Below are positions 5,245 through 6,055 of a stretch of 6,055 nt of DNA, one piece after another. The first letter of the stretch is position 1. Each line of letters opens with the position of its first letter. Below the pieces are notes generated by a model. The model saw only the letters and a list, made by a program, of their open reading frames with translations, was not told where the DNA came from and did not search any database. Where the stretch lies: positions 1 to 6,055 of the forward strand of contig JAKBSX010000201.1 of the NCBI GenBank assembly GCA_021844725.1, read 5' to 3'. This DNA comes from Actinomycetes bacterium. Lineage in GTDB: Bacteria > Actinomycetota > Acidimicrobiia > Acidimicrobiales > Acidimicrobiaceae. A program made the translations under genes and the position numbers.

Positions 5245-6055
5245 ATGGCAAATCAGCCTCAACCCTCAACTGAGAAATCATTATCTGATGAATTATTCGA
5301 CATAGTGTCACAAGCTTGCTGGAGGTGGCGTCTGGAGTTGTGTCTCTTGGCTTTACCTTTCTGTACCTTTGCACTGCTTTATTCCAAAGGTAAGTTCGGA
5401 CCAGCTCCATCGGGAATCTTGGTTGGATTGACACTCGTCCTAATTATCGCAACGCCTCCCACTCGAAGATTACTTGGCCGGATGCTTCATTCAGCACGCG
5501 TTCGCCGCAGGCTCGACATCGCATTCATGTTCGTGCCGGGAAGGATAAGTGAGCGAAAGCCAAGGATCCTTAGCATTGAAAAGACCAACAGCGGAGATAT
5601 AGCCACGTTGTGTCTTCGACCTGGAACGTCAATCAAAGATCTTGAAGATGTCACTCAGATAATCGCGGTAAGTCTTGAGGTTCGAGATGTCAAGCTTACC
5701 CAAGATCCAGCGCGGGCGAATCGGGTGTCGCTATCGATTCTTCGCGCAGATCCATTTGGTGACAAGGGATCACCTCAACCATTGCTCAATAAAGCAGATA
5801 CGGATTTCTGGGATCCGATACCTGTCGGAATCAATGATCTCGGAAAAGCGGCCTTTGTGGGCCTCCCCGAGCACAGCCTGCTCATTGGTGGAGAACCAGG
5901 TGGCGGCAAGTCGGTGTTGCTCTGGTCCCTTCTAAGCGCAGCAGCACTGGACCGCTCAGTCGTATTGTGGCTTTTTGACGGGAAAATGGTTCAACTCGCT
6001 CCCTGGCGCAAATGCGCCCACAGCTTTGTCGGTATGGATATCGATAAAGCAATCA
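5245..6055 (+). CDS. FtsK/SpoIIIE-type DNA translocase (AICE Tra protein), N-terminal part
   Basis: In actinomycete integrative elements and plasmids, this type of protein is a membrane-anchored ring ATPase that moves double-stranded DNA into the recipient, the role of TraSA of pSAM2 and TraB of Streptomyces plasmids. About 270 codons are visible and the frame runs off the right edge. Two hydrophobic segments (about residues 30-47 and 57-71) anchor the N-terminus. A basic stretch follows (RRLLGRMLHSARVRRRL). A mixed domain then leads to the Walker A motif GEPGGGKS at 216-223. The sequence LWLFDGKMVQLAPW at 241-254 is characteristic of AICE-type FtsK proteins. Walker B and the C-terminal DNA-recognition domain lie outside. 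ATG at 5245 has AGGAG six bases upstream. The gene follows the Pra-like gene in the same direction. Confidence 0.92.
   Translation, partial: MANQPQPSTEKSLSDELFDIVSQACWRWRLELCLLALPFCTFALLYSKGKFGPAPSGILVGLTLVLIIATPPTRRLLGRMLHSARVRRRLDIAFMFVPGRISERKPRILSIEKTNSGDIATLCLRPGTSIKDLEDVTQIIAVSLEVRDVKLTQDPARANRVSLSILRADPFGDKGSPQPLLNKADTDFWDPIPVGINDLGKAAFVGLPEHSLLIGGEPGGGKSVLLWSLLSAAALDRSVVLWLFDGKMVQLAPWRKCAHSFVGMDIDKAI

Noticed and set aside
5088..5273. 61-residue plus-strand ORF spanning the Pra-like/transfer gene junction
   Set aside because: It overlaps both real genes in a different frame and crosses the inverted repeats; no ribosome site.

Overview
The window looks like part of an actinobacterial genome of moderate GC content. 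The evidence is the gene set on the right half. A Nudix hydrolase, a long-form XRE regulator with a helical-repeat tail, a small SCO3933-like (Pra-type) protein and an FtsK/SpoIIIE-type DNA pump sit together in the order known from actinomycete integrative and conjugative elements (AICEs, the pSAM2 type). Base composition is well below that of Streptomyces, so a lower-GC actinobacterial lineage is more likely, but the genus cannot be named from this sequence.

Left part (1-1941). A cytosine-C5 DNA methyltransferase runs leftward off the window edge (start at 487). Fifteen bases upstream of its start codon is a block of three back-to-back 36-bp repeats (503-610), each with a small hairpin. About 250 bp without a recognisable gene follow. 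Then comes a decayed ISL3-family transposase (864-1836, minus strand), which carries a frameshift and has lost its C-terminal third.

Middle (1942-2855). A leftward gene encodes an uncharacterised 200-residue protein with one N-terminal membrane anchor. It is followed by about 310 bp of non-coding DNA that holds a good sigma70-type promoter (2642-2670) and a hairpin-forming leader reading toward the Nudix gene.

Right part (2856-6055). The Nudix gene (plus) and the XRE-TPR regulator gene (minus) converge with a 25-bp gap. The regulator is divergent from the Pra-like gene and the FtsK-like transfer gene, both on the plus strand. The divergent region contains a perfect 7+7 bp inverted repeat and a nested set of outer repeats, a plausible operator for the XRE protein. 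A 104-bp gap between the Pra-like gene and the transfer gene holds two overlapping, mutually exclusive inverted repeats just before the transfer gene.

Inferred logic: the XRE protein controls the divergent promoters and perhaps the Nudix promoter. The Pra-like protein and the FtsK pump form the activation and transfer module. The Nudix protein may act like Pif of pSAM2, which gives immunity against redundant transfer. Replication and integration genes (rep, xis, int) and att sites are not in the window; in a typical AICE they would lie to the right. Whether the methyltransferase, IS remnant and membrane protein are cargo or flanking chromosome cannot be decided here.
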